Shown here one piece after another: positions 11,780-22,506 of a stretch of 64,000 nucleotides of DNA (position 1 is the stretch's first letter; the number at the start of each line of letters is the position of its first letter). The stretch spans positions 21,871,001-21,935,000 of the forward strand of contig JAYKYS010000008.1 in NCBI GenBank assembly GCA_036924285.1, given 5' to 3'. The position numbers and the translations under genes were made by a program. The notes beneath the pieces were generated by a model. The model was given only the letters and a program-made list of their open reading frames with translations, had not been told where the DNA came from and searched no databases. The stretch is from Asterella californica (Eukaryota > Streptophyta > Marchantiopsida > Marchantiales > Aytoniaceae).

Positions 11780-11918
11780 CGAGCTCTTGCGTGGCTCATT
11801 TTGAACCCTCTAGATGTTGTTTCAGATCTAAGGCTGCATGTGAGCCATGTCAGCGATCCTTGTGCTCACTTTGAGAGGTCAGCATTGGCCGGGAGCCTAT
11901 CATGTATTATTTCTTTCA

Positions 11919-11928
11919 CTATATAAAG
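11919..11928 (+). promoter_or_regulatory. TATA box in the family D LTR
   Basis: CTATATAAAG is a near-ideal TATA box, downstream of the heat-shock-like repeats, so transcription would start around 11950. The inference rests on consensus and position only. Confidence 0.6.
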
Positions 11929-11999
11929 AATGCGAATGCACCTCTACGGGCATTCGAGTTTTGAGTTCACTCTAGAGTCCATCTTACAATTACCCACTA

Positions 12000-12190
12000 G
12001 GGGTATACTTCGCATGTAGGGCTTGGAGGCCTTAGTTCTTCAAGTTGAGTCTTCAAGCTCCTAGCTATGGTGGATAGTCTTGGTGAGTGCAATTTGGAAT
12101 CTCTACGAGCACAAAGTGGATTTGGCTCGACTTTAGTGATTGTTTAGTGCCCGTTGACATGGTGAAGTGAGTACATATTGTTTATCACTT
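12000..12190 (+). repeat. Dispersed LTR block, copy 1 of 3
   Basis: This block contains GGCTTGGAGGCCTTAG and TCAAGCTCCTAGCTATGG, and is closely similar to 17200-17395. The central part also recurs at 59505-59625. The likely explanation is a fragment of the 5' LTR of the Gag-bearing element at 13.7-17 kb (family E), or an LTR segment shared by families D and E. Confidence 0.7.
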
Positions 12191-13729
12191 GAAGAACTCA
12201 GATTTTGAGGTCTGATTGAGAGCTTTTAGGTTGCGGATTTCAGCCGGTGATATCTCCAAAGTGGGCAGATCGTTGATATTTTTTATTTGCGCGTGCGCGT
12301 GCACGAAGTGGTTCTTTTTGGTTGGGTGATCGATTGCTGTGGTTATTAGTATTTGAACTTGTTCTTGGTCGAATTGGTGGTGAGGTAGTGCGGAAGCGCT
12401 GCTGGAATTTCTTATGACAGATTTTTGTGATCAATTTGAGATCGGCAGAAATACGTCGGCGGACGTCGGGTTGGTGCAGGTCGACAGTTTCTGGTGCTGA
12501 AGAGTGCAGTAGGTGCGCGTCGGGAAGACGGTTCTAATGCATCAAAAATCGTTCAATTTGGTGAAGGATCGAAGGAGTTACAAGCAAAAGAATGTCGTGG
12601 GTGGTCCAAAATCTGACGTAAATCAGCATGCGAGTGCCAATTTGACAGATTTTGATCTTTTGGAGTGTGTTTTTGACCTCTAAGTGCTGTTTTTGGGTTG
12701 TTCTCTTCATGCACATCCTGCTTGTGTTGTTTGGCTCAAGTTTCTTCTCCTACCAAGCGGAGCGGAGCGAAGAGTGAGCGGGAGTGTCGAGGTGTGAAGT
12801 GCGTGTTAGAGGCTTCGAGGAGCAGAGGTGCGTGAGTGCGGAGACGGAGCCGAGCCGGCGTCTGCCACAAGCCAGCTTGCTGGCGTGCGTGAGAGAGGTA
12901 TGCAAATTTCAGTTGTGTGGGAAGTGTAAAACCAGCAGGTCACCCATCCCAACATTATTCATGGACTTGCACACTTAACTCTGTAGTCTTAGCTTTGGCT
13001 TTACCACTAGACCAATAGCTCTTAGTGTCTTCTAAAGATGCGTGCAAGTACTTATAGACTTATTTAAGATAGTAAGAGACCTTCTCTACGTTCTTAGAGG
13101 AGTGGTAAGACGACCTCATAGTACTAGGGGGAAGCTGTTGTTGTGGTAGTGTTTGTCTATATCGTAGAGATGCGTATGGAGATAGTTGGTGGCAGTTGTC
13201 TTGGGTGAGCTAGTAGAGCTACCACGTAGATATTTTTGGGAGCTACTAGAGGTGTGGACATCTAGTTAGTGACCTTAAGTATCGAGTATGACAGTTGATG
13301 ATAATATATTGTGGATGTGGTCACCAAAGAAGAGATGTCAGTCCGCGTGGGACTAGGTTTCTCTTTATGTGAATGTTTGAGTGTCGAGAGTTATCGTTTG
13401 GACTTCTTGTGATTGGAACCCTTCTATATTCTGCTTCTTATTTGTGCATCGTGTTTGCTTGTGTTAACGCTTGATTTCTGGAGTGAGTTCACTCCTATAT
13501 GCTGTCGGTAGTGAGACTGGAGTTGTGGATCAGTCATACTATCTTTGTTTCTCTCACGGTGCGTTTGGATTGACGATCAACATACAGTGAGAGGCTGCTT
13601 GTGGTGATGGCAAGTACAGGTTGCTCTTACCTTGATCGTCTTAGTAGGAGATATGTGAGCTCAGTATGAGCGGGGTTAGGCAAGTGGTGGTTACGATGGT
13701 GATGGAGATTTCAGCATTCTGGTTGAAGA
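12191..13729. other. Probable leader of the Gag-bearing element; no gene seen
   Basis: About 1.5 kb without a recognised domain. It sits between an LTR-like block and the family E Gag on the plus strand, where an untranslated leader is expected. I could not find a convincing primer-binding site. Small open frames (for example 12784-12978) have no recognisable features. Confidence 0.4.
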
Positions 13730-14967
13730 GTGCGCTACCGAGATTCTATCATCACAAAGTTCTCGGAAGGTTCTAGTGGGAACTTCTCGGACAGTGGATA
13801 TACACGGAGTGGGATGAGGTACCGACTATCTACACCATTGCCGTTGGTTGTTCCAGAGGACGAGTCAGACGTAGACAATGCGTTTTTTGATGGTGAGTCT
13901 AGTGTCGTCACATCGTTGTTGTGGGACATGGACGAGATCTATGGGGTCACGAAGGGACCTCAACAATACTCGAGTACAATGGGTATCATTGAGCTGGATG
14001 ACTTCATCGCGGAACTCACAACTATTTACACTCTTTATGGCGTGGAAAGGTTTGTTTCAACACTTGGAGGGACCATCGATGGACGATTATCAGGAGTTCA
14101 GACGAGACTACAATGTGGATATTGAGTTGTGGAGACAACACAATCTCCAACTACGTTTCTATCACTACTAGCGCAGTTTTGAGAGACGTAGCACCTACGA
14201 GGTCAAGTGTCAATAGCGGTGGTACATCCACAGGTGGCGGAGTACCTATTACCAGCAGTGCGTCCACTAGTAGTGGAGCATGCGGTAGTGTGAGCGAGAT
14301 ATCACCAGGGTTTAACCCCGTAGTTCAATTCTTCCAGTGTTTGAGGAAGAACTATCAAGGTGTGCGAATCAACAAGTTGAAGAGTCTGCAGGAGTTCCAG
14401 CGGAAGACTGGAGAGAGCCTACACGAGGCGTTTACTCGCATGAGGCGGTTGATCAGCGTTATCCAAGGGGTGACAGAAGCACAGGCAGTCTAGTTCTAGT
14501 ATGAGATACTAGACAGAGAGTTGCGTAAGAGAGTCAGAGACGCGACTCTCTTTAGAGACTCCACTCCGACGTTGACGGTTGTCTTTGGTCTAGCTGAGCG
14601 GATTGAGCTCAACATGGTGGAGGAGAGGGTGGTGACTGCTAGGTTCAGCAAGGAGGCATCACATGGGACGACCACCTCGTCTCGAGGATCACAGGTTGCG
14701 CAACAGCGTGGTGGTAATAGTGGTGGTGGTAAGGATCGTGCTGAACAGTCACGATCCCAAGGAGGTGTTGGAGGATCAGGTGGGCAGAAGCCCATGCTGT
14801 CCTTCTCTAGTCAACAACAAGCGGATCCTTGCTGGACGTGTGATGGTCCTCATCAGCAAAAGGACTGTCCACATAGAAGAGATGATTATGAGACGTATGA
14901 GACGTCTCAAGCGGTGCTTAGACAGTGTGAGCATTAAAGACGACCAGGTCACAATAGTGATCGTTGT
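13730..14967 (+). pseudogene. Retrotransposon Gag with zinc knuckles (family E)
   Basis: Successive plus-strand frames give a Gag-like protein. At 14340-14490 is a capsid-type segment with NKLKSLQEFQRKTGES and FTRMRRLISV, as in gypsy retrotransposon Gag proteins. It continues in a new frame from 14521 with a Gly/Ser/Gln-rich linker. A first knuckle at 14830-14868 reads CWTCDGPHQQKDC (CX2CX3HX4C). A second at 14926-14967 has the spacing of a CX2CX4HX4C knuckle, but the second Cys position is a TAA stop (14935-14937), so this copy is inactive. The start codon is uncertain. Gag would package element RNA. Confidence 0.75.
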
Positions 14968-15276
14968 TTTGATCTTCACCCCGAGCTACGGCAAGAGAAG
15001 GCTGATCGTGGACGAGGCGGAGGAGCTCATGAAGGCCGTGGTGATTGAGCTGGAGATAGAGGTCTAGCACCTGAGAGAGGATCAGTCGATCCACCGCTTG
15101 CTACGACGTTAGAAGTCAGTATGGCTGCTCGGATTGAGCAGTTGGAGCAAAGAATAGCTAGTATGGCTATGGCTCAGCGGAGATCTGGTGGAATAGAGAC
15201 TTCCACGTCTTATGGAGGAGAAGGAGTTGACTTCGACTTCATGACTGGTGTGGCGCAGATTGAGACATCTGCGGCC

Positions 15277-15450
15277 GTGACTAGGGGTGCAGTACGTGTC
15301 TCTGAGCCATGAGGTGCGTCGGTGGAGTTGGATCCACAACGCGGGGAGGCTGGTAGATAGGTCGTGACTAGGGGTGCAGTACGTGTCTCTGAGTCATGAG
15401 GTGCGTCGGTGGAGTTGGATCCACAACGCGGGGAGGCTGGTAGACAGGCC
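15277..15450 (+). repeat. 87-bp tandem duplication inside the element
   Basis: Two nearly identical 87-bp units (15277-15363 and 15364-15450) contain GACTAGGGGTGCAGTACGTG and GGATCCACAACGCGGGGAGG. I see two substitutions between units. The length is a multiple of three, so frame is kept, but each unit carries an in-frame TGA and the first also a TAG. The near identity indicates a recent duplication in an otherwise decayed element. Confidence 0.85.
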
Positions 15451-15844
15451 AGGCTTCCTCAATCATTCACATTATTGGAGGCGTTGAGGACCATATCTAT
15501 GATGTCTAAACGACTTATCGATGGTGCAGTGGAGTTAGAGATATCAACATCCAAGAGTGGGGATGATGTGAGACAACCCTCGACGTTTGTGGATGTGACG
15601 TCGAACCTAGTGTTGGGGGCGGCTACAACAGTTTTGCGAGTCTTACTATTTTCAGCCATGGATATGAGAGCTTTGAGAGTCAACTTTGCTCCAGTGTTTC
15701 AGTCGGCGGCCACGCTCAGAGAGAGCAAGGATGTTGTTATCTCTAGTGCTGAGTTGGTTCAGCGAGAGGTGGTAGACGTGTCCATGGAGTCGAGGATCAA
15801 GACAGCTATCATTGGTACTTGACAAGCGACGACCGCCAGATTAG

Positions 15845-16255
15845 ATGAGTTACCAGCTAGGCCGGCGATTGACCGTGCTGGTTTGGCACCAGGTGTGGTG
15901 TTGTTGCACAACAGAAAGTGATATCTTCTATTTGGTGGCACTTTCAGGGAAGGTGTATCGACCGCAGAAAGTCTTGTTAGACTCTGGAGCCCAACCATTG
16001 ATGTTAGCGAAGGCGACGTGTATTGGTTTGGGTCTGAGGAAATCCGAGGTGGAGAGATGTCCATTCCAGCTACAGACATATCTAGAGGGATCAGGAGGTA
16101 CATCTCTACACATGACACGCGAGATGCTGACGATGAGAGTTCAATCAGATCATCCCACGGATGGCTCTATGGTGAAGGTCAAGGTCATCGTTACAGCCGC
16201 GGAGTCCTATGATGTATTGCTTGGAGGTGGTGTGTTATACCTATGGGATTCATGA
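15845..16255 (+). pseudogene. Retroviral-type aspartic protease (family E)
   Basis: The frame contains KVLLDSGAQPLMLAKATCIG, where DSG is the catalytic triad of a retropepsin and the hydrophobic run before it forms the expected strand. The later SYDVLLGGGVLYLWDS is the second conserved region (hydrophobic stretch, then ILG-like, then W-D). The protease would cleave the Gag-Pol polyprotein. It follows Gag directly on the same strand. Stops separate it from Gag, so the copy is dead. DSG rather than DTG is normal in some retroelements. Confidence 0.8.
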
Positions 16256-16669
16256 TCGACTATTTGACGGAGACAACATCTTATAGATCAGGTTGGATGT
16301 CTGGTGAGGGACGAGTGAGTCGCTTACCAGTGTGATTCAGTGCTAGAGTTGGGACAACGGAGCCAACACCAGGGACGATGGCATCCGTTGCAAGATTCAG
16401 TTCGGTCATCACTTGGTCGGACGAGTTGGTAGAGAGCAATGCTCGAGGAGGTGGAGGACATGTTCTAACATCTCTACGTTAGTACCATCTGCCTTGGATG
16501 TTTCACTCTGGAGTTCGAGTAAAGAGTTGCAGCATTATGCTGATCGGTTGGTGCAGCAGGCTTGGAGTGAAGCCTTTGCACCACCAGTAGAGGAACAAAG
16601 GGTTGTTCCTACTACTGACCCTGTGACTTTATCACCGTTAGATACGACTCTCATTCTATGACAGTATCC

Positions 16670-16735
16670 AGAGAGGGTGTGCTGGAGCTATTTGGAGAGA
16701 TCAACACAAGTTTGGCTGCGATATTGCAGGCATAA
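16670..16735 (+). pseudogene. Possible cytosine-5 DNA methyltransferase motif I remnant inside the retroelement
   Basis: Within family E, about 420 bp after the protease, 16676-16732 encodes GVLELFGEINTSLAAILQA and is followed at once by a TAA. It resembles the SAM-binding motif I of DNA cytosine-5 methyltransferases, where a hydrophobic strand runs into LF-G-x-G-(T/S)-G. Two of the motif glycines are replaced here (by Glu and Ser), so it would not be functional. Family knowledge: some gypsy elements of streptophyte algae and other eukaryotes carry a captured methyltransferase between protease and RT. No motif IV (PCQ) follows; the LTR-like sequence starts within 170 bp. The match is only 19 residues, so chance similarity is possible. 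Confidence 0.4.
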
Positions 16736-16901
16736 CGTGTGATGGTTGTTCGAGAGGTTGGCATATGTCATGTTTGACTTCATCTCTCAGTGTCATTCCT
16801 ACTCGACGGTGGGTTTGTCCTTGATGTATATAGCAATGATAGTCAATTAGATCTTTGCGAGGTATGGATTGCAGACAGACAACTAACGATGGGACGATGT
16901 A

Positions 16902-17500
16902 GCACCCGACCTCCTGATCCTTGCACCCATGAAGGTGTATATCACGTAGTTGGAATATGAAGTTATCTGGAGTTAGATGGACCTAACTGTCAGTTAGGGA
17001 GGTGATTGTGGTGCACTTGTGTATGTATATGATATCGTTCATATGTTATGTGTGTGTGATGTACCTCTGACAGTGATGTATGTTGTGTAGCGATGTGTAT
17101 GCATACGACAGCTGTTACGTTGTTTCGCTAGATTGACCGAGTGCGGAGTGACTAATCTCGGTAGGGCCGTTAGTGCCGTTAGGACGAGTTCTTGGGATGA
17201 TCCACTAGGAGTATACTTCGTAAGTAAGGCTTGGAGGCCTTAGTTCTTCAAGTTGAGCCTTCAAGCTCCTAGCTATAGTGGATAATCTTTGTGAATGCAA
17301 TTTGGAGTCTTTACGAGTGGATTTGGCTCGACTTTAGTGATTATTTGGTATTCATTGGCATGGTGGAGTGAGTACATATCGTTTGTCATTGTGGTACACT
17401 TGTGTGTGTGTATGACATCGTGCATGGGTTATGTGTGTGAGGGTGTACCTTTGACAACGATGTATGTTGTGTAGTGATGTGTATGCGCACGACACACTGT
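16902..17500 (+). repeat. Probable 3' LTR of family E
   Basis: Starting TGTAGCACCCGACC, this follows the protease-methyltransferase remnant. It shares 17200-17395 with the copy at 12000-12190. A sub-block around 17005-17110 (GATGTATGTTGTGTAG) recurs at 17390-17490 and again at 59650-59765, so the LTR carries an internal duplication or is two overlapping LTR fragments. The absence of RT, RNase H and integrase between the protease and this LTR shows a large internal deletion. Confidence 0.6.
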
Positions 17501-18919
17501 AGAACTCCAAAGATATCAAAAGAACTCGAAGCGCCTTCTTTATTATATCTCTCCTTCTAAGTCTGTCCTCGGCACTAGTAGAAATGCTCAAATTACCTCA
17601 ATTCAAATGGACTAGTGTGCATATCATGCAACTACTGCTTCAGAACTCCAAAAATATAAAAGAATTGAAACTGAATAGAAGTTATGATCAATATAGCAGA
17701 AACAAGAGAAGAGTGAAATGAAAATATGAAATACGACTAAAGCTCTTGTCCCTTATGTAAGAAAAAAGGGACACACTTCACACTATGAGGTCCACCACTG
17801 GTCGTGGTAAAATGAACGACCTAGATCAATCGTCCTAATAAAGGTGATCAGATCTGTCGCGTGTTAAATCTCCATCAATTTTTTGTTAGATCTCTATCAT
17901 CCGTGGACATTCGGTCGCTGATTCTAAGACGATCGAATATAAATACGACGTTCATCTAATCATGGACGATCATTTCAGAGCATCGGTTCGTATTAGAGCC
18001 CGTTTAGGAGCGATCGGCGAGGACCAATGGTCGCTCATTTAACCCCCCCTCCTGGTATAAAAGGGTCCCAAATGAAATATTCCTCTTAGATTCGTTTTTG
18101 GAATTCAAAATTTCTCTCCGAGATCTGGAACACATAAAAGCTTAGAATTTAACAAACTAGGTTCTGATAATGCTTAGATGAAAATCAAATTATTCTTTTG
18201 TAAAAATATAGCATTTTTCAGTCGCTTTCCAACGCTACCTACCACGTCAACAACGGAGATCGGACTCAAACATTATGAAAAGACGCAATTTGCTCTGGGT
18301 AACCCAGAGGTTTGTCTTTCATGTCCGAGTACGTTAAAAAATGAGGAGTCTGGATAACCCAGATCCTAAATATCAAGGGCGAGGGTTTAATGAACGTCCG
18401 TATGAATGAGGGTCGTATGTTTCCAAGATAATCTTGTATCGACTGCACCTATGTCCTTAGAGGACGACATGATAAGACGACCTGGTGGTAATGACGACCG
18501 GACGATAAGAGGGACGGTCGGTTCATTGTGAAGGCACTTGTGCTCGTAGCTTAAGGTTAAGGACGCCCTTAAGTTGTTATTTCACCCAAATAATAACAAT
18601 ATGTTGTTATTCTACTACATATCATGTGACAACATAAGGACCTGAGCTCGGCATGTATTGGTTACTTCGTCGAGTCGTTGGTGCTCGTTGGGTCACCATC
18701 TCTTTTTATGTGAATTGTTGAAGTCCATTTTGTCGTCAACGTCCTTAACATGATCCACCAGTCTCATTTAGGTCTATTCTGTAATTATCAACTGATTATA
18801 TTTTAATATTTTATCAGTTGAAGAAAATCACATAATGTTACTTAGATGATTATAAAAATTTAAAAATGATTATTTTCACTGATCTGAAGTTTACAACAAA
18901 ACTGGGTTAGCTCTCATGA
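17501..18919. other. Spacer with GACGAT-rich tracts and a TATA-bearing dispersed repeat
   Basis: No gene was recognised. Runs with GACGATC/GATCGTC-like words at 17900-18035 and 18455-18530 resemble those at 27820-28100. At 18051-18063 CCTGGTATAAAAG, with about 90 bp downstream, matches 48496-48600, and the core CCTGGTATAAA recurs at 53475. At 18288-18305 CTCTGGGTAACCCAGAG is a palindrome seen in the dispersed repeats at 40.3 and 57.6 kb. Confidence 0.5.
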
Positions 18920-19460
18920 GTGTCAACTTAAGCTTGTATTCTCGTAAGCAATTGAGTCTAGTAACAAACTTGATTTTTTTTTAAACTCAAATATATTCTT
19001 TCATCTACATGTTTTTACTTTAGCATTTATCGTTTATCACAATACAACTTTAGCTTCTGAATCCTCTTCAGCAAATCTAGTCTACTAACAAAGTTAACAA
19101 ACTACAAATCTTTATAAACTCAAATCCTCGGTAAGTTTTAATGTTTCATCTTACGTGTTTCTTTTTTGGTAATTATAGTTTACCAAAGTATAACTTTAAA
19201 TTCTGTATTCTCTTCAGCAATTGAGTGTAGTAAAAAAATATAGATCTTTATAAACTCAAATCATCTATTAGTTTCGTCATAAGTGTTTTTATTTTAGCAT
19301 TTATCATTTACCAAAGTACAACTTTAGCTTCTGCATTCTCTTCAGCGATTGAGTGTAGTAACAAAATATAAATATTTATAAACTCAAATCCTCTATTTAT
19401 TTCATCCTACGTGTTTTATATTTACCATTTATCGTTTACTGAAGTACAGTTTACAACTTA
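18920..19460. repeat. Minisatellite of about four diverged ~130-bp units
   Basis: Four successive units share the words TATAAACTCAAATC, TTTAGCATTTATCGTTTA, CTTTAGCTTCTG and TTCTCTTCAGC, followed by ATTGAGT.TAGTAACAAA. Unit length is roughly 120-145 bp and divergence is moderate. No coding potential is visible. Confidence 0.8.
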
Positions 19461-19511
19461 TTACTTGGAAGTAGTAACAGCACTTACTACTTTAAAGAAT
19501 ATATGAAAGAT

Positions 19512-19549
19512 CTCAATCATTCAATGTGGTTGATCATTGAATGATTGAG
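19512..19549. repeat. Perfect 15-bp stem-loop
   Basis: CTCAATCATTCAATG at 19512-19526 is exactly inverted at 19535-19549 around an 8-nt loop. It lies in A+T-rich spacer next to the minisatellite. Confidence 0.9.
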
Positions 19550-19863
19550 TAAAACATGCTATGTCTTTTTCAATTTAAACGACAATTAATTCCAAACGCG
19601 AGAAAATGAGTTTACTAATAAGGTCTGAGTTGTCGTACGCACATGTTCAAGTGATCAGTTTAACTTTTAGCTCTATCGTTATGTTTTACAAGTGATCTGC
19701 TTGCTATTCTTTTTGTCGCGCTTCTCTGTTTTACAAGTTAGTATGCGTGTTATCATAAGTGATCAAATGTGCTACAACATGTGATATGTACAGTAAACTG
19801 AGCAAGACTTGAAAAATGACAATGAACTGTATAGAGCACTTCAAGATATAAGAATAAGGGTTT

Positions 19864-19912
19864 AGGGATAGAGTTTAAGGTTTAGGGTTTGAAGTTTAAG
19901 GTTTAACTCTAA
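19864..19912 (+). repeat. Degenerate interstitial TTTAGGG telomere-like repeat
   Basis: The stretch reads as several TTTAGGG or TTTAAGG units, with two exact GGGTTTAGGG/GGTTTAGGG words. TTTAGGG is the telomere repeat of most plants and many algae. It is too short and impure to be a telomere and is best seen as an interstitial trace. Confidence 0.6.
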
Positions 19913-21739
19913 ACACTAAAAAGTATGGAATGATAATATAGACCTCTAATAATCAAAGAATAATATCAGCGAAGTTATAAACCATGACACAAATATTCTA
20001 CTTTGAGATTCACTGTGGTTAATTAAAGCAGATAATGAAATGTCATACTAATTGGAACACAAAAAAGAATGAAAAGTCTAAGACTCTGAATGTCTTAAGA
20101 AATACATGAGATAACATATTGTCGTTATATGTATATAATAGTATATATTGAATCACATTCCATGACCGCAAAATAATAGTATAATATTTTTTATTTTCAT
20201 TTCGATGTAAAAATTAAATAAACATCTCATTTAATGATTATTTACTTCTGTCTCATTTAATGATTGTATCTGTCATATAGAACATTTGATAAGTCTACAA
20301 CGACACTGAGAATTTGAACATATTCAAAACTTACAATTAGTATAACAACTGATTCTTATGTTTTATATATATTACCACCATTTAGATATATATATGGTAT
20401 TATTTGACATTTATGTATTAATATTTATTATATATAAATAATAATAATTCAACAACTTAAACATAGGTTCATCATTTGTTGCACATGTTTACGTAGTTGC
20501 ATATATTTATAAAAGTTTATACAATTTACAGTTTATAAAAGTATACTTTTATATATATAGATATTATGGCATATTTAATTTTATCATCTAATATGTAGAT
20601 TAGGACTTACAACTTTGTATACAATTATTATTATAGTTTATAAGTAAGTTTACAAAGTAAGTTTAAATAAACTTATAGTTTTAGTATGACTACTGTATTT
20701 CACTACTTATCTTCTTGTATGTTTCTTATGATTCTCCTAGACTCAATACTCCATCAAGCCTAACAGAGGTGGATGTTTATAAACACACTTGTCAAAAGAG
20801 GAGGAGATATCATTGGAAGAGCATTAGTCTCTAGAGTCTTTATTTGTACTCTCGTGTCTGATATGGGTGAATTCTTAATTTGTTCTCTCGTATTCCATAG
20901 ACATTGATGGGTATAAAGAACTTTCCATTATTATTATTAACTTATCTTGTGGACGAGACGCTAGTGACGAGAACATATCTCTTGAGAAGTGCACAAAATT
21001 TACTTACATCTTGTTATTTTATCAACTTAGTATATATCAATATAAAGTACTTGAACTAACATATAACACAAATAATTTTGTGTAATCATATAATGAAAAC
21101 TCTCCTTGTTCAACCACACATTGAACACTTGGTATATCAAAACTAGACCAATCAACAACAGTCCACAAGACAAAAGCGAGTACAAATGGGTCATTGATGA
21201 TCGAATCGATAACCAAAAGAAACGTATCTAGCTGTATTTGAAAAACTTAGAAGCAAGAAAAGCGACATGATCAATCAATAACTAGATCGTCATTTGAGTC
21301 GTTCTCACATTCCATGATAAGAGCGTCAACGACGAACGTCACGAGGAACAGACAACGGACGTCACGGCACGGGTGACCAAAGACGTCGACGACATGTGTC
21401 ATCCGGACATCTTGGACAATGATGATGGATGACGTGTTTTTTGTCTAGGAATACACGGGGCATATGGTTGTGTAGAGGTATGTGACTTGAACAGGTTGGC
21501 TCTGAACCTTGATCCTTCAACCCTAGTACTCTTTATCTACTCTTCTTGGACAAGTGACCTTGTATCTCTCGACTCAAGGTTAAAGGTTGTTACGGTCCAA
21601 TGATACGTATAAGTTGTACAAATTTATGTTACATATAAATCCTTTTGTAATCTATTTGAAATACTCAACTCTGTACTATCTGACTGCAAGTAACTCTAAA
21701 TCACTAGAAGCATGATTTAACAACTTCTCAGCGACGCTA
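19913..21739. other. A+T-rich spacer; nothing recognised
   Basis: Mostly A+T-rich sequence with TATATA runs around 20370-20560. A patch at 21290-21420 is rich in GACGT words. No open frame, RNA gene or element domain was recognised. Confidence 0.5.
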
Positions 21740-22480
21740 GCTATCCATCAGTTTGACCGCCACAACTATATTTGATACAACCGAAAGATACTATAAGATC
21801 GCTCAACCAACTTGATCGAGTCTCGATACAACTTGCTGTAGACCCTGGCCTACCAAATATTCCAGCAAGATAAAGTATGCATGCTCCAAGACACTACTCA
21901 GATCTCAATATAGCACCATGGCGGTAGTACCTAGCAGCTCCGAGAACCCAAACAGCGGCTTATGACTCATGACGATTCCGTTCTTCTTCATCACCAAGAG
22001 CTGAAATCAACCCCACACCTTCCAATGTCGAGTTGTATGCAGGTATGACAATTTCAACACCAAGCTCCTCTCTAAATTGCTCGAAAATGACCAAAGTGAC
22101 AATAGATGTGATAAAAAAAATCCGAACCCGCTATAACAAAAGTATCTTCGAACTTTGAGACCTTAGTCCTCTCAAATCAGTTGACCAATGATGATCAAAC
22201 TTCACAGGAAGCTTGATTGGTCCTTTCACTCCTATCTTGAATAATTTTCAGGTCGAAATCTCAAACGAATTCTCAGATATGGATCTAATCGTAATCTGTG
22301 TTAACTTAAGAGCTTTACAGACCCATGTACATTTGATCCAAGATTCTGAACAAAGTACTCGACCATTTGAGATGAAACTTCCCAAGTATCTTACTGATAA
22401 GACATACTTCAATCTTGGAAAGTTTCACTCAGAAATTCGACTCTGAACTCAAGCAATAGCAGACTATCCATGACTATCAC
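21740..22480 (-). pseudogene. Unidentified decayed coding-like sequence
   Basis: On the minus strand a protein-like frame with a few stops can be read. Around 22080-21990 it gives EQFREELGVEIVIPAYNST and LEGVGLISALGDEEE; further on around 21970-21920 it gives AAVWVLGAARYYRHGAI. The reading changes frame near a poly-T run at about 22110. I do not recognise the family. Its position next to the truncated end of family B copy 2 suggests retroelement-derived or captured sequence. The plus-strand frame 22213-22446 overlaps it and looks less protein-like. Confidence 0.3.
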
Positions 22481-22506
22481 AATTCGCTATTCTCGTCTCA
22501 TCACGT

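Larger units (their letters stand above)
11524..12190 (+). repeat. Probable 3' LTR region of chromovirus family D
   Basis: This follows the polypurine tract and has promoter features expected of an LTR: a strong TATA (CTATATAAAG around 11919-11928) and a duplicated element-rich block upstream of it. The right boundary is not defined because no partner LTR is in the window. From about 12000 it shares a block with 17200-17395 and 59500-59620. Confidence 0.55.

Noticed and set aside
16880..16935. Possible methyltransferase motif IV region (RWDDVAPDLLILA) after the motif I match
   Set aside because: The PCQ residues do not follow and the DNA coincides with the probable LTR start TGTAGCACCC, so it is not used as support.
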